Assembly: GCA_026002835.1 (NCBI GenBank)
Contig: BPGC01000005.1
Span: 48,239 to 112,238 of the forward strand
DNA length: 64,000 bases
From: Candidatus Nitrosocaldaceae archaeon
GTDB lineage: Archaea; Thermoproteota; Nitrososphaeria; Nitrososphaerales; Nitrosocaldaceae
Direction of reading: 5' to 3'
The notes below the pieces were generated by a model that did no database searches, was not told the DNA's origin, and saw nothing but the letters and a program-made list of their open reading frames with translations. The position numbers and the translations under genes were made by a program. Shown in pieces: positions 43,736-52,906 of the stretch (the first letter of the stretch is position 1; every line of letters starts with the position of its first letter).

Positions 43736-44600
43736 ATAAATACGCTAATAATATACTCACGAGAGTTGAGCCTATCCATGATGCTATAAGCATAAACATC
43801 CTAGTTTTATTATATACTATAGGCCTTCTATATAGATTGACACCAAATAGACTTGCTAACAATAATTGTGATAATGACAATGGTATTGCAAATTGAGTAA
43901 ATATCCATAGTAATAATGAGCTTGCTAATAAACTACTGAATATAGTTGCTTGACTATGTCCAACTACTCCCTCACTTACGAACAATGCTGTCTTCTTTCC
44001 TTTGATTATTCCTATTATAGATGCTAAAGGCAGTAAGAAGAATGTAAGATTGTTTGTATAAAGCAAACCTATATTATTTGCTGCTAATGTATATGAGGTA
44101 TAAAATGTTAGTAAAGGCATAGATATTCCATAAAACTTATTAACAGATAATAAAGAAAATCTTTTCAATATATTTGTCAATATTATATAGAATGATATAG
44201 ATGCAAATATTGCTAGCAATGGAGTTATTAACCAACTTGTTACTATATTGTATAATTGATTAGTATTTATAATGGTATTCATACCTAACGCAAATCCTAT
44301 ATGAGAACCAATTAGAATATTTACCATGCTTATTGGTAAGCCTAACAAAGAGAAGATTGTTAATATTATGCTAGTTATTATAAATTGTATATTTAATTCT
44401 GTATTGCTAATGTCAAGTAACACAGAGCTCATCTTGCCTCCTTCTAAATAAAATCCTAGAAGAAAGCCTAAGATAGCTATGATTATAGCCTTTTTATATA
44501 TAAAACCAGTAGATGTTATACTTCCAGTAACTATACCAGAGTTATTCCAACCAAATACAAATGCTGTATACAATAATATAATTGATATTAGATCTATCAC
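43710..44600 (-). CDS. pit: PiT-family inorganic phosphate transporter
   Basis: 296 residues, nearly all membrane. FVFGWNNSGIVTGSITSTGF (about 15-34) is the PD001131-type N-terminal signature with the Gly-x-Asn-(Asp/Asn) motif; a second copy lies in the C-terminal half (SEGVVGHSQATIFSS, about 215-229). Shorter than bacterial PiT (about 400) but of normal archaeal size. It transports phosphate with a cation. It overlaps the DUF47 gene by four bases, the standard Pit accessory. Confidence 0.87.
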   Translation of the reverse strand: MIDLISIILLYTAFVFGWNNSGIVTGSITSTGFIYKKAIIIAILGFLLGFYLEGGKMSSVLLDISNTELNIQFIITSIILTIFSLLGLPISMVNILIGSHIGFALGMNTIINTNQLYNIVTSWLITPLLAIFASISFYIILTNILKRFSLLSVNKFYGISMPLLTFYTSYTLAANNIGLLYTNNLTFFLLPLASIIGIIKGKKTALFVSEGVVGHSQATIFSSLLASSLLLWIFTQFAIPLSLSQLLLASLFGVNLYRRPIVYNKTRMFMLIASWIGSTLVSILLAYLSTFLLGSL

Positions 44601-45244
44601 GCATATCCCTTTGCTATCATTATAAGAACTACATCACTTGCATCCTCGCTATTATCTGCTATAGCATCTATCAATTGAGCAAACTCTTTAAATTGTAATA
44701 TTGTTAAGATATCATACTCTCTAGTCTTGCTATATAACTCAGTTAATACTTGATTCTTTAACTGATCGCTCTCTTCTTCTATCTCTTCTATACATCTAGT
44801 GCATTCAATTATCTCATCTCTCTTCTTATCTAAACATTTTATGAGGTTAGCTAGTTCTTTTGATGCTTTTATGCTAACCTCGATATACTTTAATGTATTG
44901 TCATTAAGAAAGTTTACAAGCATATCTTCTGGTATCTTTCTTAGGTTTAATGCTCTAGACGCTTCTTTAGCAGCATCGGCAATATTATCTGTCAATTCCA
45001 TAAATCTTAATATATCTTCTCTTAGGTATCCAAAGATCGAACCTTTACATATCTTCTCAACATTCTTCCTATGAACCTTATCTGCAAAACCTTCATATCT
45101 ATCAATGAGTTCATCCATCTCTCTAGCCTTCTTTATGTTTAATAACTTCATATTAGCAATCATCTCTTCGAAATATGCTAAAGTCTGTAACACTAGATCC
45201 ATATGCTCTAGCAATAATGTTTGCATATCATTACTCTTTGGCAT
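44597..45244 (-). CDS. DUF47/PhoU-like protein, Pit accessory
   Basis: 215 residues, all helical. Repeated E-x-x-D patterns (REMDELIDRYEGFADKVHRK, EDILRFMELTDNIADAAKEA, IEEESDQLKNQVLTELY) are the metal-binding helices of the PhoU/DUF47 fold. These proteins control PiT transport. It reads first in a two-gene operon with pit, overlapping by four bases. Confidence 0.9.
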   Translation of the reverse strand: MPKSNDMQTLLLEHMDLVLQTLAYFEEMIANMKLLNIKKAREMDELIDRYEGFADKVHRKNVEKICKGSIFGYLREDILRFMELTDNIADAAKEASRALNLRKIPEDMLVNFLNDNTLKYIEVSIKASKELANLIKCLDKKRDEIIECTRCIEEIEEESDQLKNQVLTELYSKTREYDILTILQFKEFAQLIDAIADNSEDASDVVLIMIAKGYA

Positions 45245-45317
45245 ATGCTTGATACTAGCTTAATATTAATAAATAATATGGAAAGAATATATTGTTAATC
45301 CATTATAGTATAACCGT

Positions 45318-45587
45318 TTGATCCCTACATATTGCACAATAAGAGATGAAGGAAGAGATTGTGTGAACCCTCCAGTATATATTATCTCAATAAAGTCAGA
45401 AGATGGAGAGTATCTTATAGGAGTTGTATGCTCAAAGCACAAAGATGTAATTAATGAGTTGGTTAAAAGTAAGCAGAGAGATAATCTTATACCAACTGGA
45501 TCCATAAAGTTTGAAGAGTTAAGATATGTTGGAACCGATTGTATATCTAGGCATGATACAATAGAACTAGATAAATATGATGGATAG
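45318..45587 (+). CDS. Small possible zinc-binding protein, 89 residues
   Basis: TTG start (MIPTYCTIRDEGRDC). The pattern C6...C15 and VVCSKHKD (C-x2-H) further on, plus a late Cys (GTDCISRHD), suggests metal binding. IISIKSEDGEYLIGVVCSKH resembles a small beta domain. I do not recognise the family. It is followed 11 bases later by another unknown gene, so the two probably form an operon. Confidence 0.6.
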   Translation: MIPTYCTIRDEGRDCVNPPVYIISIKSEDGEYLIGVVCSKHKDVINELVKSKQRDNLIPTGSIKFEELRYVGTDCISRHDTIELDKYDG

Positions 45588-45598
45588 TTAGTAGCAAT

Positions 45599-45985
45599 AT
45601 GCTAGAAGAATTGTTAAGAGATTTGACTAATGAGGAAGATATCATTGCAGCAATAAGTAATGGTAATGCAGTAGCAGAAGTAGCAATAAGTAACCTTCCT
45701 ATCAAGGTTAGCGAAGAATGGATTAGAGTTGGTATAGAAGGAGAGAGTCATATACATATAAAGAAGAATGCTATAAGATTCGTACAATTCTTAAGGGAAG
45801 TAAAGAGTAATAATAGAATGAGTTTTAGCATAAGGTTATTAGATGCTAATAAAGAGAGGATATTAGCAATATACTTTGTAAAGATGTATGATGGTGAGCA
45901 ATTAAAGAGAGAAAGAGTTGAGAGGTATGAAGATATCTTTAAGAGATATGGCTCTAGAGATATCATAGATTTAGTTGATAGATAG
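45599..45985 (+). CDS. Unknown protein, 128 residues
   Basis: An alpha-beta protein: helix (MLEELLRDLTNEEDIIAAIS), strands (AVAEVAISNLPIKVSEEWIR, VGIEGESHIHIKKNAIRFVQ), strand (MSFSIRLLDANKERILAIYF), then a charged helix (ERVERYEDIFKRYG). It may have a heme- or ligand-binding beta-sandwich fold, but there is no diagnostic residue. Its end overlaps the hydroxyacid dehydrogenase by 23 bases in convergent orientation. Confidence 0.6.
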   Translation: MLEELLRDLTNEEDIIAAISNGNAVAEVAISNLPIKVSEEWIRVGIEGESHIHIKKNAIRFVQFLREVKSNNRMSFSIRLLDANKERILAIYFVKMYDGEQLKRERVERYEDIFKRYGSRDIIDLVDR

Positions 45986-46907
45986 GCTTTGAACCTTTGA
46001 ATGTATTTATAATATTCATAGCAGCTATCTCTGCCATCTTTTCTCTAGTCTCAATAGTAGCACTTCCGATATGAGGAGTTAATACAACATTATCTAGATT
46101 AATTAACTCTGAATTGATCAATGGTTCTTCTTCAAATACATCCAATGCAGCTCCAGCTATCCAATGCTCTTTCAATGCTCTTATCAATGCTTCTTCATCA
46201 ACGATCTTTCCTCTTGCAGTATTTATCAGATATGCTGTGCTCTTCATTGCTTTTAGCCTATCTTTATTGATTAGATGATAGGTATCTTTGTTTAATGATA
46301 CATGCAAACTTGTGAAATCGCTTTTGCTTAATAGATCATCAAGATCTGTAAATTCATAGTTTACATCTTTCTTATGCTTGCTATAATAGATTATCTTCAT
46401 CCCAAACGCTTCTGCTCTTTTAGCAACCGCTAAACCTATCCTTCCTAAACCTATTATTCCTAAAATTTTATCCTTTAGATCCCTTCCTAGCATAAAATAA
46501 TAGTCATACTCTCTAGACCATTTATTGCTTCTAATCAATCTATCTCCTTCTACAACCCTTCTTGCTATTGCTAGTAATAAAGCAAGTGTTAGATCTGCTG
46601 TAGCATCTGTTAACACATCTGGAGTATACCCTATTATTATACCTCTCTTCTTTGCAGCATCTAAATCTATATGATCATAACCAACACTATAAGTGCTTAT
46701 AACTTTTAGATTTTTAGCGTTATCTATAACTTCTTTATCTATCTTATCTGTAGGAAGGCAGAGTAAAGCATCTACTCCTTTAATATTATCTATTAGTTGA
46801 GTATGATCTGGAGGTATCTTATCCTTATGAACTATAACCTCAAACTCTTTCTCTAATAGTTCGATAGCCTTTGGTATGTATCTAGTTAGATAAACTCTAG
46901 GTTTCAT
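45963..46907 (-). CDS. D-2-hydroxyacid dehydrogenase (glyoxylate/hydroxypyruvate reductase type)
   Basis: 314 residues. NAD loop LGIIGLGRIGLAVAKRAEAF (about 148-167), catalytic Arg in NTARGKIVDEEAL (about 228-240), Glu in AALDVFEEEP (about 253-262) and His in LTPHIGSATIETREKMA (about 276-292). It reduces 2-oxoacids such as glyoxylate or hydroxypyruvate. Full length. Its 5' end faces the CRISPR leader region. Confidence 0.93.
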   Translation of the reverse strand: MKPRVYLTRYIPKAIELLEKEFEVIVHKDKIPPDHTQLIDNIKGVDALLCLPTDKIDKEVIDNAKNLKVISTYSVGYDHIDLDAAKKRGIIIGYTPDVLTDATADLTLALLLAIARRVVEGDRLIRSNKWSREYDYYFMLGRDLKDKILGIIGLGRIGLAVAKRAEAFGMKIIYYSKHKKDVNYEFTDLDDLLSKSDFTSLHVSLNKDTYHLINKDRLKAMKSTAYLINTARGKIVDEEALIRALKEHWIAGAALDVFEEEPLINSELINLDNVVLTPHIGSATIETREKMAEIAAMNIINTFKGSKPIYQLNL

Positions 46908-47467
46908 ACATCCTATCAGATTATGGAATATTAAAAATCTAATGCTATCTATAGTATTTAAATAGTATTATCTCTTTGAAATTGGCAACTTTACCATTAT
47001 AAACTCTATGATCTATTAATATTGTATATATAATAAGATGAAATTGTGATGATAATTATCTAATATCCAAATATCAATTCACCTTATAAGGTTAGAGTTA
47101 TAAAATTACAGCTTATACAATTTTAAGGATAGCATATCTCTACATTCTTTAATCTAATCTTATCTATCTCATTAACATATTATTAGACTAATAGGAACCT
47201 ATACTAAATATTTATATATTAGATTTAATATGATAGGTTCCGAAGTTTTAATCATAAACTTTATATTCATCTTTAAAATATTACTTATATATCTTTTCAT
47301 CAAACCTTAGGAACCTTTATAAGTAATCTTACAGATTATATGTTCCGAGAGCCAATATCCATCAAGGGAACTGTTTAAGGCTCGATGACCCTATTTGATA
47401 GGGAGTTTCGTATGATTCCATAAAGGGATGTGGGGAAAAATATAATACGGTAACGTATATCGCATCG
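46908..47467 (+). promoter_or_regulatory. CRISPR leader and upstream regulatory region
   Basis: AT-rich with no gene. GGAACCTAT (47194-47202) and its inverse ATAGGTTCC (47233-47241) flank a TATA-like TTTATATA, and related copies GGAACCT (47310) and GTTCC (47341) recur further on. CCCTATTTGATAGGG (47390-47404) forms a hairpin. GATTCCATAAAGGGATG (47414-47430) resembles the middle of the CRISPR repeat. A TATA-like AAAAATATAAT (47436-47446) lies about 25 bases before repeat 1, and ATACGGTAACGTAT (47445-47458) is a palindrome. The leader side is set by the degenerate last repeat at the far end. Confidence 0.75.
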
Positions 47468-48610
47468 GTTGCAATGAATAGAATCCTATAAAGGGAATTG
47501 AGAGTTTACTTATAGTTATTTATACTCTTCAATCTTAGTTGCAATGAATAGAATCCTATAAAGGGAATTGAGAGTTTATAAAGATATTACTAGAATATCT
47601 TGTATAATTATATGTTGCAATGAATAGAATCCTATAAAGGGAATTGAGAGTGTTAGCATCATATAAATAATTAGATATATTCATCAAGTGTTGCAATGAA
47701 TAGAATCCTATAAAGGGAATTGAGAGAGTATCATAATATTTCAGAACCATGCTTTTAGATTACCAGTTGCAATGAATAGAATCCTATAAAGGGAATTGAG
47801 AGTAGCAAGCTTTCGATCTTTGCAGACATACCTTATACCTCGTTGCAATGAATAGAATCCTATAAAGGGAATTGAGAGAAATCAGATGCTCTAAACGCAC
47901 TTCCCCTAGTCAAAATCGTTGCAATGAATAGAATCCTATAAAGGGAATTGAGAGCCAACTATATCTTTATCGAACCTTGCTAACAACAATGGTTTAGTTG
48001 CAATGAATAGAATCCTATAAAGGGAATTGAGAGTTTTACTAATAGTCTAGAATCGTATCTATTCATAGATAAGTTGCAATGAATAGAATCCTATAAAGGG
48101 AATTGAGAGCATCTCTCATATAAAAATTACGATATAGTCTTTTATAACGATGTTGCAATGAATAGAATCCTATAAAGGGAATTGAGAGGACTCAGCTATA
48201 CTTCTATATGACTCAGTTGCATATGACCTATATGATTGCTAATTCGCTTCATCAAATAAGTATCAGTTGCAATGAATAGAATCCTATAAAGGGAATTGAG
48301 AGCTTGTTCTATTCTTCTTTGGAACTCTTTTCTCTTTGCTTCTATGTTGCAATGAATAGAATCCTATAAAGGGAATTGAGAGAAAATTACATTATATTTA
48401 TTAACATAGAAATATCTTCCAGTTGCAATGAATAGAATCCTATAAAGGGAATTGAGAGGTAACCCCCACTATCGACAATGCCCAACCTATAACAGGTTGC
48501 AATGAATAGAATCCTATAAAGGGAATTGAGAGTGGAGTAATAGCCCTAGTCATCTAACAAATATGCTTGATGAGTTGCAATGAATAGAATCCTATAAAGG
48601 GAATTGAATG
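47468..48610 (+). CRISPR. CRISPR array, 15 repeats and 14 spacers
   Basis: Repeats are 37 bases and identical in repeats 1-14; they begin GTTGCAATGAATAGAATCC and end in AAAGGGAATTGAGAG. The ATTGAGAG end resembles the eight-base 5' handle of archaeal crRNAs. Repeat 15 (from 48574) loses the last bases (GAATTGAATG), marking the old end. Spacers are 33, 39, 39, 39, 39, 39, 42, 39, 42, 77, 43, 39, 37 and 41 bases. The 77-base spacer (48189-48265) equals two spacers without a repeat. Transcription is on the plus strand toward cas1. Confidence 0.97.
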
Positions 48611-48646
48611 AATTAAGATAAATATAATGATGACAATAATAATCAT

Positions 48647-49636
48647 ATGAAAAAGGTTCTTGCTATCACTGGATATGGAGTAAAGATAGCCTCTAGTGGC
48701 AATAGATTTGTCATAAAGAGTAAAGATAACAAAAATGAGATAGTTGCAGATGATATAAGCGAGATAATTCTATATGGTAGATCATTAGATATAACAACTA
48801 ATGCTATTATGCTAGCAATAAAGAATAGCATACCTATCTTCTTTAGCACAAAGTTTGGGAAACCATATAGTATGATAATGCCTATATTTACATCTGGAAC
48901 TGTTTTAAGTAGGAGAGAACAATATCTAGCAATTAATGATGGAAGAGGGTTAGAATTAGCAAAAGCGTTTGTCTATGGCAAGATTAAGAACCAAGAACGA
49001 TTGTTAAGAATTAGAGCAAACGATCTATTAAAGAGTGATAGAGAGAAGAGTATGAAGGTTAGAGTATATGCTGATGAGATTAGAGAATTAGCAAAGAAGG
49101 TTGATAATATTGGGAATAAAACAGAATTATTAGAGCTAGAGGCTATGGTAGCAAAGAATTATTATTGGCAAGGTTTTGCTACCTTAATTCCAGAAGGTTT
49201 AGAGTTTAGATCTAGAGAACATAAGGGTTCGAAAGATCCTATAAACTCATTATTGAATTATGGCTATGGCTTTCTATTAACTAGAGTAATAAATGCTATA
49301 ATATTAGCTGGATTGGATCCTTATGCTGGTTTTCTACATTCAGATAGACCTGGGAGACCTTCATTAGCTCTAGATCTAATAGAAGAGTTTAGACAACCTA
49401 TAGTAGATCATACAATACTAAAGATCCTTAGGTTAAAGGCTATAAGGTTTGATAATATAATAGATAACGATAGATTGAGCAGAGATAGTATATCTATACT
49501 ATTAAAATATCTTAAGGAGAGGATTGAGGAGAAGAAAGGGCTACATGCATTAGAATCTCATATATTAGAACAAGCAAGGAATATCTCAAGGTTCTTAAGA
49601 GGAGAGATCCATAGTTATAAACCATTTATGCTATGA
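48647..49636 (+). CDS. cas1: CRISPR integrase Cas1
   Basis: 329 residues. The metal site is E165 (ELEAMVAKNYYW), H231 (GFLHSDRPGRPSLALDLIEE) and E246/E247, with the conserved ALDLIEEFR. The N-terminal beta domain (1-80) is standard. Cas1 and Cas2 insert new spacers at the leader end. The gene starts 37 bases after the last repeat and overlaps cas2 by four bases. Confidence 0.97.
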   Translation: MKKVLAITGYGVKIASSGNRFVIKSKDNKNEIVADDISEIILYGRSLDITTNAIMLAIKNSIPIFFSTKFGKPYSMIMPIFTSGTVLSRREQYLAINDGRGLELAKAFVYGKIKNQERLLRIRANDLLKSDREKSMKVRVYADEIRELAKKVDNIGNKTELLELEAMVAKNYYWQGFATLIPEGLEFRSREHKGSKDPINSLLNYGYGFLLTRVINAIILAGLDPYAGFLHSDRPGRPSLALDLIEEFRQPIVDHTILKILRLKAIRFDNIIDNDRLSRDSISILLKYLKERIEEKKGLHALESHILEQARNISRFLRGEIHSYKPFML

Positions 49637-49926
49637 GATATATAATAATATATGATATAAGCGATGATAATATTAGAAGTTTGGTAGCAAAGAAACTAGA
49701 GGATTATGGGTTAACTAGGATACAATTTAGTAGTTTTATAGGCAAACTTCCTAGATTCAAATTGAGTTCTTTATGTTATGAACTAAATGAAGTTATAAAC
49801 AATGCTAAAGATAGCGAGAGGAGAAGCATTATTATCTATCCCTTATGCGATTCATGTTATTCTAAAGGTATAGCTATAGATCCAAATATGAAAGAGAGTA
49901 AGGATGATGATATAATTGTCATATGA
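49633..49926 (+). CDS. cas2: CRISPR adaptation protein Cas2
   Basis: 97 residues of the ferredoxin-like fold. MRYIIIYDISDDNIRSLVAK places the conserved Asp at residue 8. LEDYGLTRIQFSSFIGKL and the SIIIYPLCDSC strand follow. It overlaps cas1 by four and cas4 by eleven bases, so the three are one operon. Confidence 0.95.
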   Translation: MRYIIIYDISDDNIRSLVAKKLEDYGLTRIQFSSFIGKLPRFKLSSLCYELNEVINNAKDSERRSIIIYPLCDSCYSKGIAIDPNMKESKDDDIIVI

Positions 49927-50512
49927 TGAAATATACATAACTGGCACAGATATAAAGAACCATATCTTCTGTCCTAGAATAATATACTTTAAGAGAGTTA
50001 TGGATATAGAACCTAAGTTATATAGCCAGCAGTTAAATGCAAAATTTGAGCATGAGTTGGAAGAAGATAAAGAGAGAAAGAGGAAATATGTATTGCCTAA
50101 TATAAAAGCAGATAATATAACATATAATTTAAGCATAAGATCTGAGAGGTTAAGATCTTCTGCCATTATAGATTGTGTTATAGAATATGATAATAGATTG
50201 ATACCAGTAGAGTTCAAAGTTGCTAAGAGTAGAAATGGTAAAGCATATGCTGATCATAAGTATCAATTAACATTCTATGCATTATTGCTTGAGGATATGT
50301 ATAACAAAGATGTTAATGAAGGTTACATAAACTATCTAATAGATTCAAAGATTGTTAGGATTATAATAACTGATGCTATGAAATTATATGTAAGAAGGCT
50401 GATAACTAATATAAGAAATAATATAGAAAATGAAAAGTTGCCTCCAATAACTGTTAGTAAGAAGAAGTGTTTTGGAGGATGTGGTTATAGGTATGTGTGT
50501 TATGGTTATTAG
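49916..50512 (+). CDS. cas4: CRISPR-associated exonuclease Cas4
   Basis: 198 residues from a TTG start. The Fe-S cysteines are C19 (NHIFCPR) and C185, C189, C195 (CFGGCGYRYVC). RecB-type nuclease residues are D86 (AIIDCVIEYD), E99 and K101 (VEFKVAK). Cas4 trims prespacers to length and sets PAM orientation before Cas1-Cas2 integration. It is the last intact gene of the adaptation operon. Confidence 0.95.
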   Translation: MSYDEIYITGTDIKNHIFCPRIIYFKRVMDIEPKLYSQQLNAKFEHELEEDKERKRKYVLPNIKADNITYNLSIRSERLRSSAIIDCVIEYDNRLIPVEFKVAKSRNGKAYADHKYQLTFYALLLEDMYNKDVNEGYINYLIDSKIVRIIITDAMKLYVRRLITNIRNNIENEKLPPITVSKKKCFGGCGYRYVCYGY

Positions 50513-50589
50513 TAATTGGTATTTTAGAAATATTGGCAGTTAAGATCATTCATTACAAATATATTATGAGCTCATTTATTATTTCATTT

Positions 50590-50800
50590 ATTTGCACACA
50601 ATATTAAAACTATTATAATATATAACGACAAGAAGTTAGAGGAGAGATTGATAGATATTTATCAAAACAATTACTTAAAGATTTACAAACTATATATGAA
50701 TGCTATAAGGAAATACTTATTATTATTCAAATGGGCATATGATTGTGATGTTATGAATGTAAATAACTTTGACGATTTTATAAAAAGAGTTACGGGGTGA
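50590..50800 (+). pseudogene. Remnant of a gene upstream of the RAMP fragment
   Basis: A frame open for about 75 codons without a suitable start codon: HNIKTIIIYNDKKLEERLID, IYQNNYLKIYKLYMNAIRKY, LLLFKWAYDCD and a last VNNFDDFIKRVTG. The TGA stop is followed by GGTGAGG and the TTG of the RAMP fragment, so it looks like the end of an operon partner, perhaps a small subunit or the end of a Cas10-type protein. I cannot name it. Confidence 0.4.
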
Positions 50801-50804
50801 GGTA

Positions 50805-51020
50805 TTGGCTTTATATGATTTTGATGAATTTAAGAAAGAGTACATCTTTGAATTTATGCTTGTTAATGAAACTCCTTTATCTATAGGTTCTGGCCATGAT
50901 CCTAGTGGCATATTAGATAATCCAGTTGTAAGAATGGATAACAAACCATACATTCCTGGGAGTTCCTTAAAAGGGGTATTTAGAAGTACTGTAGAATCTA
51001 TAGTTCTTATAACGGTTTGA
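50805..51020 (+). pseudogene. Type III CRISPR RAMP protein, N-terminal fragment (Csm3/Cmr4-type)
   Basis: 71 residues from a TTG with a good GGTGAGG ribosome site. FEFMLVNETPLSIGSGHDPS, DNPVVRMDNKPYIPGSS and LKGVFRSTVES are the RAMP signatures (PLxIGxG, PYIPGSSLKGxxR). Intact family members exceed 250 residues, so about three quarters is missing. After VFRSTVES the frame runs into a different gene (the decarboxylase fragment at about 51005), which marks a deletion or recombination junction. Confidence 0.85.
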
Positions 51021-51886
51021 TCAATCTTATCTCTGCTGCAAGATTACTAACAGAAAGCCAATTGTTATGATAAGGATCAATCTGAGGTTAGTGTTAATGC
51101 TAGCGTTAAAGCATCTTATAGAAATGGAAAGTTTGGTGTACCATTATACTCTAAAACTGATGATAATGCAATGAATATAAAGTATATATTAAACTCGAAT
51201 TTGGAGGGTTCCATTTCCATCTAGGCTCTCAGATTACAGATTACCATGTTTTGCAAAAACATTGACATAGATGTATTCATAAATAAGGTTAAGAGTTATT
51301 ATCCATCATTAAGGTTTAGTATTTTTAGATATATGCGGGGGAACTCCTATATTCTATAGCAATGATGTACCTACAGCAAAGGATATAGCTGAATCTATAA
51401 TAGAGAAACTTAATCATATCTATGATAAGCATAGTGAATTTATGCCGATAGTTGAGAGCGGTAGATATCTTACTGCTGAATCTATGATACTATTATCAAA
51501 AGTAGTTAATATAAAAGATTATGAGAAAGATAGATATGCTATACTTGATTCTGGTTATCATCTATTACTAGATTCAGCATTATTAAAGCAGCCATATCCA
51601 CAAGAGATGATATAAAAGAGGATGAGCATGAAAGGGTACATATAGCAGGATGTTATGTGACACGATATATTCCCTAGATCAAATATATCTAGGATTGATT
51701 GTATAAGTAAAGATGATCATCTAATATTTTATAATGTTGGTGCTTATTCCATAGTATTCAATATGCCATTCCATTCTCAAACTAAACCAGCTATATTGAT
51801 GAAGGATAGATATGGTAAAGTTAGATTGATTAGAAAAGCGAAGTATTGAAGAATTATTCGTTGAGGAAGGCGGAGAACTAATTTAA
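51005..51886 (+). pseudogene. PLP-dependent decarboxylase (LysA/ornithine-DAP decarboxylase family), decayed
   Basis: Pieces in several frames: NGLINLISAARLLTESQ, VMIRINL, VNASVKASYRNGKFGVPLYS, then FHFHLGSQITDYHVLQKH (the HxGSQI motif), LVFLDICGGTPIFYSND (GGGTP with one Gly lost), MPIVESGRYLTAESMI (the E-x-GR motif), DEHERVHIAGCYV, and ISRIDCISKDDHLIFYNVGA and YSIVFNMPFHSQTKPAILM. The N-terminal PLP-lysine part is absent. At least four stops or shifts exist. It is a dead remnant that probably came with the element that broke the CRISPR operon. Confidence 0.82.
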
Positions 51887-52027
51887 CAAATCAAATTTTT
51901 TATTCTTTATTAGAATTAGATACCATGAAGTATTAGAGTTAATAACTATAAGGTAAACAATTGGGATCTCTAAACTAAAATTTTATATACTGGCAATAAA
52001 ATAAGATGATAAGTTAGATGATTTAGA

Positions 52028-52606
52028 ATGATAACAACTGATATAACGCTAGCGTTGAGCTTAACAACTGCCTTATTAGGTACCTTAGGGTTCTCATTAG
52101 CATTTAAGGATTATATAGCTAGTTTGATAGCTGGGTTTGTATTTAGAAGAGTCAAGCATATCAAACCTGGAACAAGAATTAAGATATTAATAAATCCAGT
52201 AATTAAAGGTGATATAATAGATATAGGTTGGTTAAGAACTACACTTGAAGAGGTAGGTGATGGAGATAGGTTACCAAGTATAAATACTGGTAGGATGATA
52301 AAGATACCTAACTTTGTGCTCTTTAATAACCCTGTAATGATATATGATAAATATGTAATAGATGAGGTTATTGTAAATCTAAAGAATCCTATAGAGAATA
52401 GCCATATACTATTAAGTAATATGCAGAGGGCAATAGAGCATTTTGGCTATCAAGTAGTAGATGTAAATATTACTCAGAATAATGATAAAGCGATAATCCA
52501 TGGTATATTTAAAACAGATACTAAGAACATGGCTAATATAAGAAAGAAGATATTAGAAAAGTATCTAGAGTTAAATTCTGTGAAACAAATAAGCATAAAC
52601 AATTAA
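52028..52606 (+). CDS. MscS-family small-conductance mechanosensitive channel-like protein
   Basis: 192 residues. The hydrophobic N-terminus (1-45) with TALLGTLGFSLAFKDYIASL and IAGFVFRRVKHIKPG is the pore helix and hinge of MscS. A beta domain with TRIKILINPVIKGDIIDIGW, LRTTLEEVG and IKIPNFVLFNNP follows, then a C-terminal alpha-beta domain. Bacterial MscS has three membrane helices; only one is seen, so this is a short form. It releases solutes under membrane tension if active. Confidence 0.82.
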   Translation: MITTDITLALSLTTALLGTLGFSLAFKDYIASLIAGFVFRRVKHIKPGTRIKILINPVIKGDIIDIGWLRTTLEEVGDGDRLPSINTGRMIKIPNFVLFNNPVMIYDKYVIDEVIVNLKNPIENSHILLSNMQRAIEHFGYQVVDVNITQNNDKAIIHGIFKTDTKNMANIRKKILEKYLELNSVKQISINN

Positions 52607-52906
52607 CAATATATTTTTATTTATATAAAAGTATATCATAATGGCATGAGATTTACTATGAAGAGTTTGAAAAGGTAGAAGATATAATCTCATATATAAT
52701 TACTATAGAATTAGTTATGATGTTGTTAAAAAGATATACACTTGCTTTAGTACCATTATCGCCTTTATCTGGAGATTATATACTAATGATATATACAAAA
52801 GATATTTTAGAACCAGGATTGAGTTTGATAGTTGTATCTTAATTTCTTTACATGCATAGATAAACAAATCTTTATTAGATGTAATAAATAGTTCTTAAAA
52901 TCATTT
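52607..52906. other. Gap with an open frame lacking a start
   Basis: 300 bases. A frame of about 65 codons (EIYYEEFEKVEDIISYIITI ... LSGDYILMIYTKDILEPGL) has no ATG/GTG/TTG start near its beginning. It may be the remains of a small protein. A TATA-like TTATATAA lies near 52620. Confidence 0.35.

Noticed and set aside
52680..52842. Open frame before the ion transporter (EIYYEEFEKVEDIISYIITI)
   Set aside because: No start codon near its beginning and no similarity noticed; listed only as a gap description.
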